Assembly: GCF_032884065.1 (NCBI RefSeq)
Contig: NC_088871.1
Location: 13,355,394 to 13,419,393, forward strand
Source of the DNA: Artemia franciscana
Taxonomy: Eukaryota; Arthropoda; Branchiopoda; Anostraca; Artemiidae
Direction: 5' to 3'
DNA: 64,000 nt
Shown here: positions 35,226-45,479 of the stretch, piece by piece
How the letters are laid out: each line of letters opens with the position of its first letter
Position numbering within the stretch: position 1 is the first letter of the stretch
Made by a program: the position numbers and the translations under genes
The notes under the pieces: model-generated
The model's database searches: none
Told to the model about the DNA's origin: nothing
The model's input: the letters and a program-made list of their open reading frames with translations, nothing else

Positions 35226-35430
35226 CAGGGAATGGTCGATTAGCAATCACCATCAACAAAGCTCAAGGGCAATCATTAGAATCATGAGGTATAGATCTGA
35301 ATACGGATTGTTTTCCCATGGACCATTATATGTTGCATGTTCAAGAGTCGGTAAACCTGACAATCTATTTATATGCACAGACAATGGGACAGCAAAGAAT
35401 GTTGTATATTCGCAAGTTTTACGTAGTTAA

Positions 35431-35431
35431 A

Positions 35432-35495
<64 letters not shown>
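35431..35495. repeat. TA microsatellite
   Basis: About 60 bp of (TA)n inside the Helitron, ending in TCTATCTATATTCACAGG. The Tyr/Ile-repeat ORFs reported here are readings of this repeat. Confidence 0.95.
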
Positions 35496-35496
<1 letters not shown>

Positions 35497-35617
35497 ATCT
35501 ATATTCACAGGTGGGACATAGGGACACAACTACAATGGCGCTTAACTAATATGGCGCGTAACGACTTACGCGCGCGGGGGGGCTTGAGGGGGGCGGGAAG
35601 CGCCACCCCAACAGCTA

Positions 35618-35618
<1 letters not shown>

Positions 35619-35700
<82 letters not shown>
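35619..35700. repeat. TA microsatellite between two Helitrons
   Basis: About 80 bp of (TA)n fills the space from the CTAG end of one element to the TCTATC start of the next, consistent with insertion into TA-rich target DNA and later expansion. Confidence 0.95.
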
Positions 35701-35703
<3 letters not shown>

Positions 35704-35890
35704 ATCTATATCTATATATATATAAATAAGTTGTCTGTCCGTGTGTCTGTCTGTGGATCAGGTGACGTCATGTTTCTGTGTTGACTGACGTCATGAAATT
35801 AGTTGTCGTCATTTTTGCTTTGACGGTGACGTCATTCAAGATATTTAAGACATATGTTCACGTAGAAATCTATTAATGTTTAAGTTTACA

Positions 35891-36649
35891 ATGACTGATG
35901 AACTTACCATGGCAAAAGCCGATGAAGATGCTCAAAGAGTCTATGCCAAAAAACTTGCTGCTGATAGAGAAAGTCAGAAAAGAAAGCGTGCCGAGGAATC
36001 AAAAGAACAGCAAGGAAACAGGCTTGAGGCTGATAGAGAAAGAAAGAACAGAAAGCGTGCCGAGGAATCAAAAGAACAGCAAGGAAACAGGCTTGAGGCT
36101 GATAGAGAAAGAAAGAACAGAAAGCGTGCCGAGGAATCAAAAGAACAGCAAGGAAACAGGCTTGAGGCTGATAGAGAAAAAAAGAACAGAAAGCGTGCCG
36201 AGGAACTACCAGAGCAACGCGGAAGCAGACTTGCTGCTAAAAGAGAAAGTGAAAAAAGAAGGCGTGCCGAGGAATTACAAGAACAGCAAGAAATCAGGCT
36301 TGCTGCTGATAGAGAAAGTAAGAAAAGAAAGCGTGCCGAGGAATCACAAGTACAGCAAGAAATCAGGCTTGCTGCTGATAGAGAAAGTAAGAAAAGAAAG
36401 CGTGCCGAGGAATCAGAGCAACCTGAAAGTTATCGCCTGGCATTCAGGTACAACCCAGTCGATGATTATAGTTTGAGTAGATGTGTTCAAATCGGGACAA
36501 TGTCTAAAATTTGTCCCTATTGCAAGGCCTTGAAATTCAATGGTGAAACAATGGGAATGTGTTGCGCCTCAGGAAAAGTTAAACTTCCTCTATTGGCTGC
36601 ACCACCAGAGCCATTGAAGACGAATGAATGCTTGCCTGAAAAATTCTAA
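35891..36649 (+). pseudogene. Helitron N-terminal coiled/zinc-finger protein, truncated
   Basis: Open reading from MTDELTMAKADEDAQ. It contains seven or so repeats of about 23-24 residues of the type RESKKRKRAEESQEQQxxRL (highly charged, helix/coiled-coil prone), three of them almost identical (35990-36170). The zinc finger ICPYCKAL...GMCCASGKVKLP (36510-36590) follows. It ends after PPEPLKT by running into the helicase part in another frame (NECLPEKF, stop). The repeat number is larger than in copies A and B. With no Rep domain this cannot act as an endonuclease; a DNA-binding peptide is possible. Confidence 0.7.
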
Positions 36650-37505
36650 TTTATGGGCACACGTAAAAATATTAAAATTAACTACAAATATACGTGTCCG
36701 ATTGCAAAACGATGACTCTGGTCAAACATTTTCAGATCAATTGCTGACAATTGGAAACGGAAAGCTCCCAGTAGACTCAATTTCAGGACGTATACAACTA
36801 CCTGCTGATTTCTGTAATTTAGTGACGTCCAAAAATGAATTGATTGAAAAAGTATTTCCGAATATTCTAAAAAATTATAAAAATAATAAATGGCTAAGTG
36901 AAAGAGCGATTCTCGCACCCAAAAATATAGACGTCCACGAAATCAACAATATTGTTTTCACCAAGATTCGAGACCAGGCAGTCCTTTACAAGTCAGTCGA
37001 CACAGTTTTGGAACCAAATGAAGCGGTTAATTATCCATCTGAATTTTTAAATTCCATAGATCTTTCAGGGTTTCCACCACACGTGCTACAACTAAAAATA
37101 GGCGTACCAATAATACTTTTAAGAAATATAAACCCACCAAAGCTTTGCAATGGCACTCGACTTGCCGTAAAAAAAACAATGGAAAACCTAATAGAGGCCA
37201 CAATCTTGACAGGGCCTTGTGAGGGTGAAGCTGTTCTTATTCCTCGCATTCCCATGATTCCAACGGATCTGCCTTTTCAATTTGAAAGATTGCAATTCCC
37301 AATTCGATTAGCATTTGCAATCACCATTAACAAAGCTCAAGGTCAATCATTAGAAAAATGTGGTATAGATCTTAATACTGATTGTTTTTCCCATGGACAA
37401 TTGTACGTTGCATGTTCGAGGGTCGGTAAACCTGACAATCTATTTATATGCAGCGACAATTGGACAGCGAAGAATGTTGTATATTCGCAAGTTTTACAAA
37501 GTTAA
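36624..37505 (+). pseudogene. Helitron helicase C-terminal half (293 codons)
   Basis: Open from MNACLKNSN. It carries the segments after motif III of the PIF1-like helicase, including TTNIRVRLQND, LTKIRDQAVLY-like sequence, PPHVLQLKIGVPIILLRN, TINKAQGQSLEKCGID and the last motif YVACSRVG, ending VVYSQVLQS. It has no frameshift over nearly 300 codons, unlike copies A and B, so it is a younger or better preserved copy. The ATP-binding motif is absent, so no activity is expected. Confidence 0.85.
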
Positions 37506-37514
37506 TTTGTATTG

Positions 37515-38548
37515 TATCTATCTATCTATCTATCTATATAAAAACGAGTTGTGTGTATGCATGTTTGTTTGTTTGTAAAAAGAGCGTTTGCATATGATGT
37601 CATTATTAGTACATACGGCTTTGTATATGCAGAGACAATGGGAAAGCCAATAATGTTGTATATTCGCAATTTTTACGTAGTTTAACTCCTGCAGACGAAA
37701 TGAATGCTTGCCTAAAAAATTCTAATAGATGGGCACACGTAAAAATATTAAAATTAACTACAAATATGCGTGTCCGATTGCAAAACGATGACTCTGGTCA
37801 AACGGTAGACTCAATTTCAGGACGTATACAACTACCTGCTGATTTCTGTAATTTAGTGACGTCCAAAAATGAATTGATTGAAAAAGTATTTCCGAATATT
37901 CTAAAAAATTATAAAAATAATAAATGGCTAAGTGAAAGAACGATTCTCGCACCCAAAAATATAGACTTCCACGAAATCAACAATATTGTTTTGACCAAGA
38001 TTCGAGACCAGGCAGTCCTTTACAAGTCAGTCGACACAGTTTTGGAACCAAATGAAGCGGTTAATTATCCATCTGAATTTTTAAATTCCATAGATCCTTC
38101 AGGATTTCCACCACACGTGCTACAACTAAAAATAGGCGTACCAATAATACTTTTAAGAAATATCAACCCACCAAAGCTTTGCAATGGCACGCGACTTGCC
38201 GTAAAAAAAACAATGGAAAACCTAATAGAGGCCACAATCTTGACAGGGCCTTATGAGGGTGAGGCTGTTCTTATTCCTCGCATTCCCATGATTCCAACGG
38301 ATCTGCTTTTTCAATTTAAAAGATTGCAATTCCCAATTCGATTAGTATTTGCAATCACCATTAACAAAGCTCAAGGTCAATCATTAGAAAAATGTGGTAT
38401 AGATCTTAATACTGATTGTTTTTCCCATGGACAATTGTACGTTGCATGTTCGAGGGTCGGTAAACCTGACAATGTATTTATATGCAGCGACAATTGGACA
38501 GCGAAGAATGTTGTATATTCGCAAGTTTTACGCAGTTAATTTGTATTG
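37515..38548 (+). mobile_element. Helitron unit: 5' terminus fused to helicase 3' part
   Basis: It begins with TATC repeats and TATATAAAAACGAGTTG (TC at about 37533). It continues for about 150 bp of 5' region (ATGCATGTTTGTTTGTTTG, TTGTATATTCGCAATTTTTA) and then joins at about 37685 to helicase sequence starting AACTCCTGCAGACGAAATG. It ends, like the preceding unit, with the helicase stop and the next TATC/5' terminus (about 38549). The same short 5' piece is attached behind copies A and B. Confidence 0.8.
37700..38539 (+). pseudogene. Helitron helicase C-terminal half (279 codons)
   Basis: Near-duplicate of 36624-37505 with an in-frame loss of about 14 codons after NDDSGQT and scattered substitutions (for example SFHEINN for DVHEINN, PYEGEAV for PCEGEAV). 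It keeps TINKAQGQS and YVACSRVG. Open throughout, but lacks motifs I-III. Confidence 0.85.
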
Positions 38549-38891
38549 TATCTATCTATCTATCTATCTATATAAAAACGAGTTGTGTGGATGCATGTTT
38601 GTTTGTTTGTAAAAAGAGCGTTTGCATATGACGTCATTATTAGTACATACGGCTTTGTATATGCACAGACAATGGGAAAGCCAAGAATGTTGTTTATTCG
38701 CAATTTTTACGTAGTTTGAAACACATATATAAATCTATCTATATTCACAGGTGGGACACAGGGACACAACTACAATGGCGCATAACTAATATGGCGCGTA
38801 ACGACTTACGCGCGCGGGGGGGCTTGGGGGGGCGCGAAGCGCCCCACCAACTAGGTGTTGGGGTGGCGCGAAGTGCCACCCCAACAGCTAG
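38549..38891 (+). mobile_element. Short non-autonomous Helitron
   Basis: From the TATC/TATATAAAAACGAG terminus (TC at about 38567) to ...CCACCCCAACAGCTAG at 38891. It holds the 5' region, a piece ending GTTTATTCGCAATTTTTACG, and the 3' part with the ACGACTTACGCGCG hairpin and a doubled GC-rich block (GGCGCGAAGCGCC and GGCGCGAAGTGCC). No coding sequence. This looks like the minimal end-to-end derivative of the family. Confidence 0.8.
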
Positions 38892-39539
38892 TATATATAT
38901 ATAAATAAGCTTTCTGTGTGTGTGTCGAGTGACGTCATGTTTGTCGACTGACGTCATTATAAGGATTGAGCTGTATGCGTCATGAAGTTGTTTGTCGACT
39001 GACGTCATGTTTGTCAACTGATGAAATTACATACTGGGACACCGGGACACAAATGACGACCGGGACACAGGGAATATAAATGGCGACCGGGAACATCAAA
39101 GAGAAATTACAGACTTGGACACCCGAACACAAATCACGACCGGGACACAGGGAATATAAATGACGACCGGGACCGGGACACAGGGATTGTTCGAATAGAA
39201 ATTACAGACCGGGACACCGGGACACAAATGACGACCGGGACACAGGGAATATAAATGACGACCGGAACACTCAAAGAGAAATTACAAACTGGGACACCAG
39301 GACACAAATGACGACCGGGACACAGGGAATATAAATGCTATTTATATGCACAGACAATGGGACAGCGAAGAATGTTGTATATTCGCATGTTTTGCGTGGT
39401 TAAAAACATGTATATATCTATCTCTATTCACAGGTGGGACACAGGGACACAACTACAATGGCGCGTAACTAATATGGCGCGTAACGACTTACGCGCGCGG
39501 GGGGGCTTGGGGGGCGCAAAGCGCCACCCCAACAGCTAG
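38892..39539 (+). mobile_element. Non-autonomous Helitron with minisatellite
   Basis: It starts in TA repeats followed by AAATAAGCTTTCTGTGTGTG and GTGACGTCATG. It contains the GACCGGGACACAGG minisatellite (39026-39340), a short relic of the helicase end (TTTATATGCACAGACAATGG), and the 3' hairpin and GC-rich end, finishing AACAGCTAG at 39539, followed by TATATGATAG. The same TATATGATA flank follows the 3' ends at 8131 and 33187 (on the minus strand). Confidence 0.8.
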
Positions 39540-40640
39540 TATATGATAGAATTAACTTTCAGCTTGTGTTCAAAATAGTCATGAAATTTCCCTAAAATGC
39601 TTTATTTTTATGCTGTAACCTTTTTGTTGTTTTGTGTTTTCAGTAAAGCGCAAGTTTTCTATATCCTTCAAACATAGTGAAGTATTATCGGTTGGTTTAT
39701 TTTTACTAGTTTTTGAACTTATAGATTTAGGTAATGAGGAGGGGTCAACCCCTCTTATTTATTTACATACTAATTTATATTTCTATTGAGTTTATTGAAA
39801 AACATGGAAAATTAGTTTGTTTTTCCCCCTTAAATATTTTTCTTTTATATTCAGCATCAACATGCGATGTTCGTCGCAGAGTACAACACGAAAATTGCAG
39901 CAGCAAATGCAATGGAGATACTGCATGGTCTGAAAACAAAACTATTTGACTGCCCTGGTCAATTCTTTGTCAAATTCTATTAGGAAAATTTTGAGATAGT
40001 ACTATACCTTTAGATTTAACATGACCCACCAGAGTCCCTGGGGATCGGTTTTTAAGTTATGAATTTGTGCATTATTCACGTAGAATATTTGCTATTGTTA
40101 AGTAAACAGACATTATTTTTGGAGAGAGCGGGATTTTTCCCTTGGGCTTAAATTCAATGGGGATAATTTTAAGGGTAAGAAAAGCTTACATGGAGTAAAT
40201 TTCTACAGAAAATCTTGCACTGGGGGATTTCTACGGGATTTTTTAATTTGTCTTGCGTTACTTTCTCTTTGCCAGATCAATTTTGTATGCGAAGAGTGTC
40301 CGGAGGAAAATTTTAGCTTGTTTTGATTTCCGGGAAAAATTTTCTATGGAAAGTAATCAGATTTCCATTTTCACATTTCCAAAGTGATCAGAAAAACGAT
40401 TAGAGCTTGAAGTCTTTTTTTCAAATGAAAGTATACTAAATCGTCTGCAAGAAATTTTACGAAGAATTGAGGAGATTTTTAACAAGGATGGAATGGTCCG
40501 GAAGAATTTTAAGAGGGGTGTATTTTCGTGTGGGGGGGGGCTTTCAACGGAAGAGTTTCCCCTGAGGGAAGGGTATTGTTTGTACAGGATGAGATAGATT
40601 TACTGGTATTATTCGAAGAATGATTAGAAATTAAATAATT
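39540..40640. other. AT-rich stretch with G-rich relics
   Basis: A short foldback-like piece (GGAGGGGTCAACCCCTCTT) lies at 39739-39757. G-rich runs at 40120-40570 resemble 12030-12155. No gene recognised. Confidence 0.45.
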
Positions 40641-40642
40641 TC

Positions 40643-40925
40643 TACAACTGAAAAGTAAGGATCAACACTAAAACTCGAATGAGCAAAAATTATTCCGTAT
40701 ATGAAGAGTTTTTCCCCTCCTCAATAAATTACTCTTTACTCTGAAGTTTGACAATTTGACTCAATTTCTTTAGAACAACTCCTGAAACAAAGGAGCCACT
40801 CCTGAAAATTTAGATTGACGAGCAAGATATTGAGGAAGGGGGCAACCCCTTCATATATGGAATAATTTTCGTTCGCTTTGAATTTAGTGTTGTTCCTTAC
40901 TTTCGGTTGAATAAACTTGTTTTAC
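40643..40925. repeat. Foldback repeat, complete copy
   Basis: Best example of this family. The left arm (about 40649-40740) runs AAAGTAAGGATCAACACTAA, CGAATGAGCAAAAATTATTC, CGTATATGAAGAG, CCCTCCTCAATAAATTACTC. The right arm (about 40826-40920) runs ATTGAGGAAGGGGG, CCCCTTCATATATGGAATAA, TTTTCGTTCG, TTGTTCCTTACTTTCGGTTG and is the inverted partner. The core of about 80 bp carries CAACTCCTGAAACAAAGG. No transposase ORF, so it is a non-autonomous inverted-repeat element. Confidence 0.8.
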
Positions 40926-42750
40926 TTATTTAGTAAATGTAGTTCAGAAATAACACTCTGTGTTTTTAAGCTTTTTTAATAATAATTTTTATTGTAATGT
41001 TTTTAAAAGTAATGTCTTTTAAGTAATCTTTGTTACCTCCTGAATTTTGACCAATAAATGACCATTCAGTGAAAATATGTCTTTACTAAGGTTTCCAACA
41101 GCTCGGATAATTTTCCGAATCTCCATTTGAAGCTTGAGTGAAGTTCAATTTTACTGTCTTTGATTGGAAGTACAATGTCTGGTTGGGTCCAAATCATCCA
41201 ACGTCCCGGTGGAGTTCTTCTCAAGGTTTCTTTAGGCAACTATTGAAAGCTGGGTCTACTTTGGCGAATCTTACAGTGACATCATTGACCCCTGTCTTAG
41301 CCCAAATAACAGCCACAAATAGATTGTTACTCCTACAGACCAGGATGCAACAATTCGGCATTTACTCAGAAAAAGTTCCAACTCACATGAAGAGGGGGAT
41401 GGGATTTACTTTTGTTAGAGAACTATCTAGGGGAGCTTTCTTATAGTGTTTTTTCTGATAAAAAATACAAAAAAATAATTTCAGCAGTATTTTTCAAGAT
41501 GAGGGGAGAGGGTAAGTCTTTAAAATGATTTTCTATGAAAAATACTAGAGCAAATATTTTAATAATTTCGTGGCGATGCAACAGTGGAATTCCTATTTTT
41601 TGTTGTCATTGGCAATATTTCAAAAGCTTAACCAGAAAGGATATAAATTGGAAAGGATAAATAAAAAGAGTAATAAAACTACGAATAATGTTAGAACTTT
41701 GCTATAAGTTTGCCAATCCTTTCAAATTTACGTTAATTTTTCATTCAAATAGAACTTGAGTTTAAAGTTTATTTTTAGATTCTGGCTCAACTCTCAATGT
41801 GAAATAGCACTCCCGACAACCAGATTGTTTCTTATATTTTTGTCTCGATCTAAAATTTCCACGTGAGAACAATGTTCTCTAATATTAGTCAAAATAGGTG
41901 AGAATATATGAGATTCTTCTTCATTGGTTTTAGTAGTGTTAATGGCCATGGATTTTCTTTTTCTCACTGTTTCTGGAGTTCTGCTAACTAAATAACCATT
42001 AACATTCTAGAAGCTCGTGATTGGTCATTGGTTACACGAAAAATCAATTACAGGGCCTGTAGGACTGGGAGACTGAGTCTTGTCGATACATAAATTTTAT
42101 TCTGAAGTGTCTGCATTCCAATATGCTTGAAAAAACTGTCCTTTCTCGGGATTCTTGAAAGATTCCCGACCATCATGAATCCAAAGTGTCATTGTAGCTT
42201 CATTGTTAGCTTTTCATTTTCAATCGGTAAGACTTGAAACACGGAGATCTGTTTTGGTCCGACCTTTGGAAGCCAGAAGTTTCTGTTTGCAAACAAAGGA
42301 AAATAGGTGACTGGTGACTGCTTTGTCTGTCTCTTATCTGACTATGGCGAAAAAGATCAGGGTGAAATAAAATTATATATAGATGGAAGAATACAAACAT
42401 TAGTACAAAAATCCTGAATTTTACCACAATTTTGAAAAATGTACAATATTTTGTGGGATTGTATTAAATTGTACCAGTAGAGGTGAAATGTGCAAAAATT
42501 TTATAGTTGTACCATGTTTGGTATCATTGCACTAAATGTTTAGGAGATTTTTATTTAAATGAATGAATCTTATAAACGTAAATAGAGACGAACATTATCC
42601 ATAATTTATGGTCATAAAGGGACATTTTGTTATTAAGCAAGGAGATAAAATTCAGTGACCAAAGAAACCAATTACCAATTCTATTAAACAAACAATTAAC
42701 GTCGTACCTACAGCTTTAAAGCCAAATCATTTTAAATTTGTCTGTTGAGG
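40926..42750. other. Non-coding stretch
   Basis: AT-rich. The 102-codon ORF at 41138 has no recognisable pattern. No exon with convincing splice sites was found. Confidence 0.4.
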
Positions 42751-42751
42751 C

Positions 42752-42782
42752 AGCACTTTAATACCAAGTGCCATAAAAACCG
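42752..42782 (-). repeat. End fragment of CACTTGG-family repeat
   Basis: Only the outermost ATACCAAGTGCCATAAAAAC is left, with the same outer boundary as the copies at 10300 and 52075. Confidence 0.6.
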
Positions 42783-44060
42783 CCGGTTCAATTCGATAAC
42801 CATGGGTGGAAAAAAAAGCGACACATCAATGCTATCCAAACGAAAATCTTATACTTCCTTTTATTCCAGTCACGGAATTATGAACCTTGGTTTTTGGCTT
42901 TTTAACAAAAAGAATTCGATAATTCACTTTTTACATAGATTTGATTTAATTTTTGAGGGGTTTTTCATTTAGAATCATTTTTCATGATTCTAAATGATTT
43001 CATTATTTCATTTAGAAGTTCCCAAAACATTATAAATTACTGTTCAGTTGAAACTGAATACAAATTGTAGCTTAGAACAGTACGCTATTGTAAAATTTTT
43101 TGGCACATGACGTTCTCTTGAAAACCCAAATCAAAAATTCCTGCTACTATGGGCCATGGTTTGCACTTTATTAGGCTGCAGTTGCCTATTCGACAAATAG
43201 TAACTGCTGATAACATTAATTACGCATATGCTCAGTTCTGACAAATTTTACGCCAATTTTTGTCAAAAATATTTCATAGGAAAATGCTCATTTGAGTTTT
43301 TTTTTCATACGTAGCTATTGAAATTTTTTAAGCTTCACTAAATAACAATTGAATATTTTTAATGCTGGGCTTGTGGAAAATTCTAAATATAAAGATTTAA
43401 CATAATTCAATCTCGCTTTATACCTAATGGCTTGACCAAGTGAATAATTTTCTTTAAGCATTCGTGTTCTGCAACTTAAGGATCCTTACGAAGAAAACAT
43501 AATCTTTTCTGCGAAGAAGCTAACTTACCAGATATTTATTCATTCTCAAAACTCCATCTGTTTTTTATGCGTTTCTCAAAGTTTTTCACTTTTTTTCTTC
43601 ATACTAACCTTCGTCTTAAACTCAAATAGTTGAAAATAAAGATATATATGCTTTTCAGAAACATTTTTCCCTTTTTTTTATTATTTGCAACCACTGTAGC
43701 CCCTGATCTGATTTACGAAATTAAAAAGAGACAGTTCTACTTCCATGGGCTTGTCTAAAACGAGGAGCTGCATCCTCATCTTTGTAAGCTCAATCTCTAC
43801 CTGGAAAAACCACAAAAGTAAATGCAAGACTAAATTCTGACAGAAGAGGGTGACCACCCCCCCCCCCTCCTAAGCTGACCAGCTGCAGCCATACAGAACA
43901 ATACGTTGTTGCGCACATATCTACTTGTTGGTCAATACATTCGTTAAAATTTCCCTGCGAAAAAAAAAATAATGTTTGGATCAAAGTATATTCGAATGAA
44001 GTAACAAAAATAGAGACAAAGACCATACTCGCTTTAGATATCAAGCAAAACAACTTAGAA
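42783..44060. other. Non-coding stretch with one weak exon candidate
   Basis: On the minus strand a good acceptor (long T run, CGCAG) near 43960 is followed by an open stretch GNFNECIDQQVDMCATTYC. This could be an alternative last exon of the gene ending at 44799, but no support beyond the acceptor is visible. Confidence 0.25.
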
Positions 44061-44069
44061 ACATTAGGA

Positions 44070-44180
44070 AATTTTTTTCCAAGACAGTGAACATTAGGGA
44101 ATTTTTTTCCAAGGCATGGGAATTCAATTCAGTGGATATTTCGGCCCTATGTCCAAGGACCATCTTTAGCACAATACCAG
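44070..44180. repeat. Dispersed repeat fragment (ATTTCGGCCCTA)
   Basis: Contains a local duplication of GAACATTAGG(A)AATTTTTTTCCAAG, then GATATTTCGGCCCTATGTCC. A related copy lies at 63520-63610. Confidence 0.55.
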
Positions 44181-44194
44181 AAAAAAAAATTATA

Positions 44195-44313
44195 TATATA
44201 TAAATACGAACTTATATCAAAATATGAAAATTAAAACTAAAAATGTTTTAAAAACTTTTTCAAAACATTTTTAGTTTTAATTTTCACATTTTGATGTAAG
44301 TTCTTATATATAA
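44195..44313. repeat. Long inverted repeat (hairpin)
   Basis: Arms of about 50 nt: TACGAACTTATATCAAAATA and GAAAATTAAAACTAAAAATG on the left, and CATTTTTAGTTTTAATTTTC and ACATTTTGATGTAAGTTCTT on the right, with a 12-14 nt loop. Few mismatches. It lies downstream of the 3' end of the minus-strand gene. Confidence 0.85.
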
Positions 44314-44464
44314 TTTAAAATTTTCACACAAGTTTCCTTTATATTCTTCTAAAAACTTATTTCGTTCAAGCATCAAAATGTATATTTCTGTTCATATAGA
44401 GAAAGTAAAATCATTCCCAAAAATTCTTTCGCTTTCTGCGAAACTGTAGCGAAAAAAAAACCCA

Positions 44465-44470
44465 TTTATT
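44465..44470 (-). terminator. Candidate polyadenylation signal of the coiled-coil gene
   Basis: AATAAA on the minus strand, about 330 bp after the stop codon at 44799. Confidence 0.4.
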
Positions 44471-44798
44471 GTTCTTAAAGAATAAACATGTCCTGATATC
44501 CTCCACCTATCTCTCTTTTTTTTAGACTTTAACCTCGCAAAGCCTACTCAAGAAGATCAGAAACATAATACACAAAAAAATGAACTGAACGCATTACCGA
44601 AAAAGACAATCAAAAGAATAATAAAAATGCTTGTGACTAGAAATTATAAAGACGAACAAGAATCAAAACACGGCTAAAATTTTCTATAACGTTAACACAC
44701 TTTTTGTATTATTTGCACTTTCATTAAAGCTGTCGTTGCACATCTTGATTACATCCTATACTATCACTCTCTCTCAAACGGAATTTTCTGCAGTACGT

Positions 44799-45037
44799 TC
44801 ATTGTCGTTCATACTCTGTCAAAGGAACCTGGTTTTCTTTTTCAGAAGGACGTACTGCTTCTGGACTAGGTGGACGTCTATGAGTTGCCTTCTGAACCGA
44901 GACTCCTGGGGACTGGGCTTTAGGAGATTGCTGACGATTTACTTCTGATCCTGATTTCTTCTGACCCTGCTTCTCCTTCATCTGACCACCCAATTCGTAA
45001 ATATCAGGAACTGGGATTCCATGATTAAGCGAGGAGC
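44799..45037 (-). CDS. Last exon of an unnamed coiled-coil protein
   Basis: Minus strand. The acceptor is a pyrimidine-rich TTGTCTTTTTGGTTTAG just before 45037. The first two bases complete a Ser codon begun by the single leftover base of exon 50273-50390. The 78 encoded residues are polar: LNHGIPVPDIYELGGQMKEK, then a Ser-Pro rich stretch (QQSPKAQSPG, RRPPSPEAVRPSEKENQ), ending LTEYERQ and TGA. It looks like a disordered tail with possible proline-directed phosphorylation sites. The ORF reading upstream of 45037 (MLCFISRTV...) is intron. I do not recognise the family. Confidence 0.65.
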
Positions 45038-45169
45038 CTAAACCAAAAAGACAATACAATAAATTTGGCATATAAGTTGATTTTTTTATTCTCAAACATA
45101 TGAAATTACAAATGTACGAAAGTATACAGTCTTTTTTCATGTGACTCAACACAATATAACAAGAAAAGC

Positions 45170-45475
45170 TTTCTAGGGTATAACGAGAGAAAGGTCCAGA
45201 TAAGGTGGGCACGGTTCTGGAGATGAAGCATAGCAAATTGTCAAAGATTGTCCTTGTCGGTTAACCCTCTAGGTATAAACGAAAAGCAGGTCATACACGG
45301 TTGGGATGGGAGGATGCTGTAAAGAAAGATTTAAGGGAAATGGGAACTTCCTAAGAGGGTGTAAAGAGAGAGTCTTTGAATAGAGGAGGAGCGTGCGCAG
45401 TATTCTTAGTAAAAACATGCCATGAAGAAGCTAAAAGTAGTTATAGCCAAGACTCAAGACTAAAAAAATTGGAAG
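45170..45475 (+). pseudogene. Non-LTR retrotransposon C-terminal relic, copy 1
   Basis: Frame-broken plus-strand remnant with VLEMKHSKLSKIVLVG and GWEDAVKKDLREMGTS, the pattern at the C-terminal end of an RTE/L1-like RT protein (GHVLRM..+LPKIVL...W.D..KKDL..MG). Same family as the next entry. Confidence 0.6.
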
Positions 45476-45479
45476 AATA

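Larger units (their letters stand above)
34012..35618 (+). mobile_element. Complete non-autonomous Helitron (1.6 kb)
   Basis: 5' end TCTATATAAAAATAAGTTGT at 34012, preceded by A. 3' end ...CCACCCCAACAGCTAG at 35618, followed by T. Just before the 3' end is the hairpin GCGCGTAACGACTTACGCGC (8-bp stem, 4-nt loop), then GC-rich GGCGGGAAGCGCC. The interior holds an A-rich block (34080-34920), the GACCGGGACACAGG minisatellite (34955-35225) and the last helicase motifs (ATTAGCAATCACCATCAACA..., 35238-35430). Both ends obey the Helitron rule, so this copy should be mobilisable by a functional Rep-helicase. Confidence 0.85.
35701..37514 (+). mobile_element. Internally deleted Helitron
   Basis: 5' terminus TCTATATATATATAAATAAG (35711; an earlier TC lies at 35701). 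It encodes the N-terminal charged repeats and zinc finger (35891-36620), joined directly to the second half of the helicase (36624-37505). Relative to copies A and B about 3 kb are missing, including the HUH and Tyr motifs and Walker A and B. No 3' hairpin follows; the next Helitron 5' terminus starts at about 37515. Confidence 0.85.

Noticed and set aside
35318-35784. Tyr/Ile-repeat ORFs
   Set aside because: Readings of TA microsatellites between and inside Helitrons.
35898-36476. 192-codon ORF with repeated SVPRNQKNSK units
   Set aside because: Second frame of the Helitron charged repeats; the in-frame reading with zinc finger is the other one. Equivalent shadows exist at 7219-7485 and 32241-32513.
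41138-41446. 102-codon ORF
   Set aside because: No conserved pattern, unremarkable codon use, no splice or promoter context.
42783-42800. GGTTCAATTCGATAACC as a tRNA B-box
   Set aside because: No A-box or cloverleaf could be formed around it; no tRNA or rRNA gene was seen anywhere in the window.
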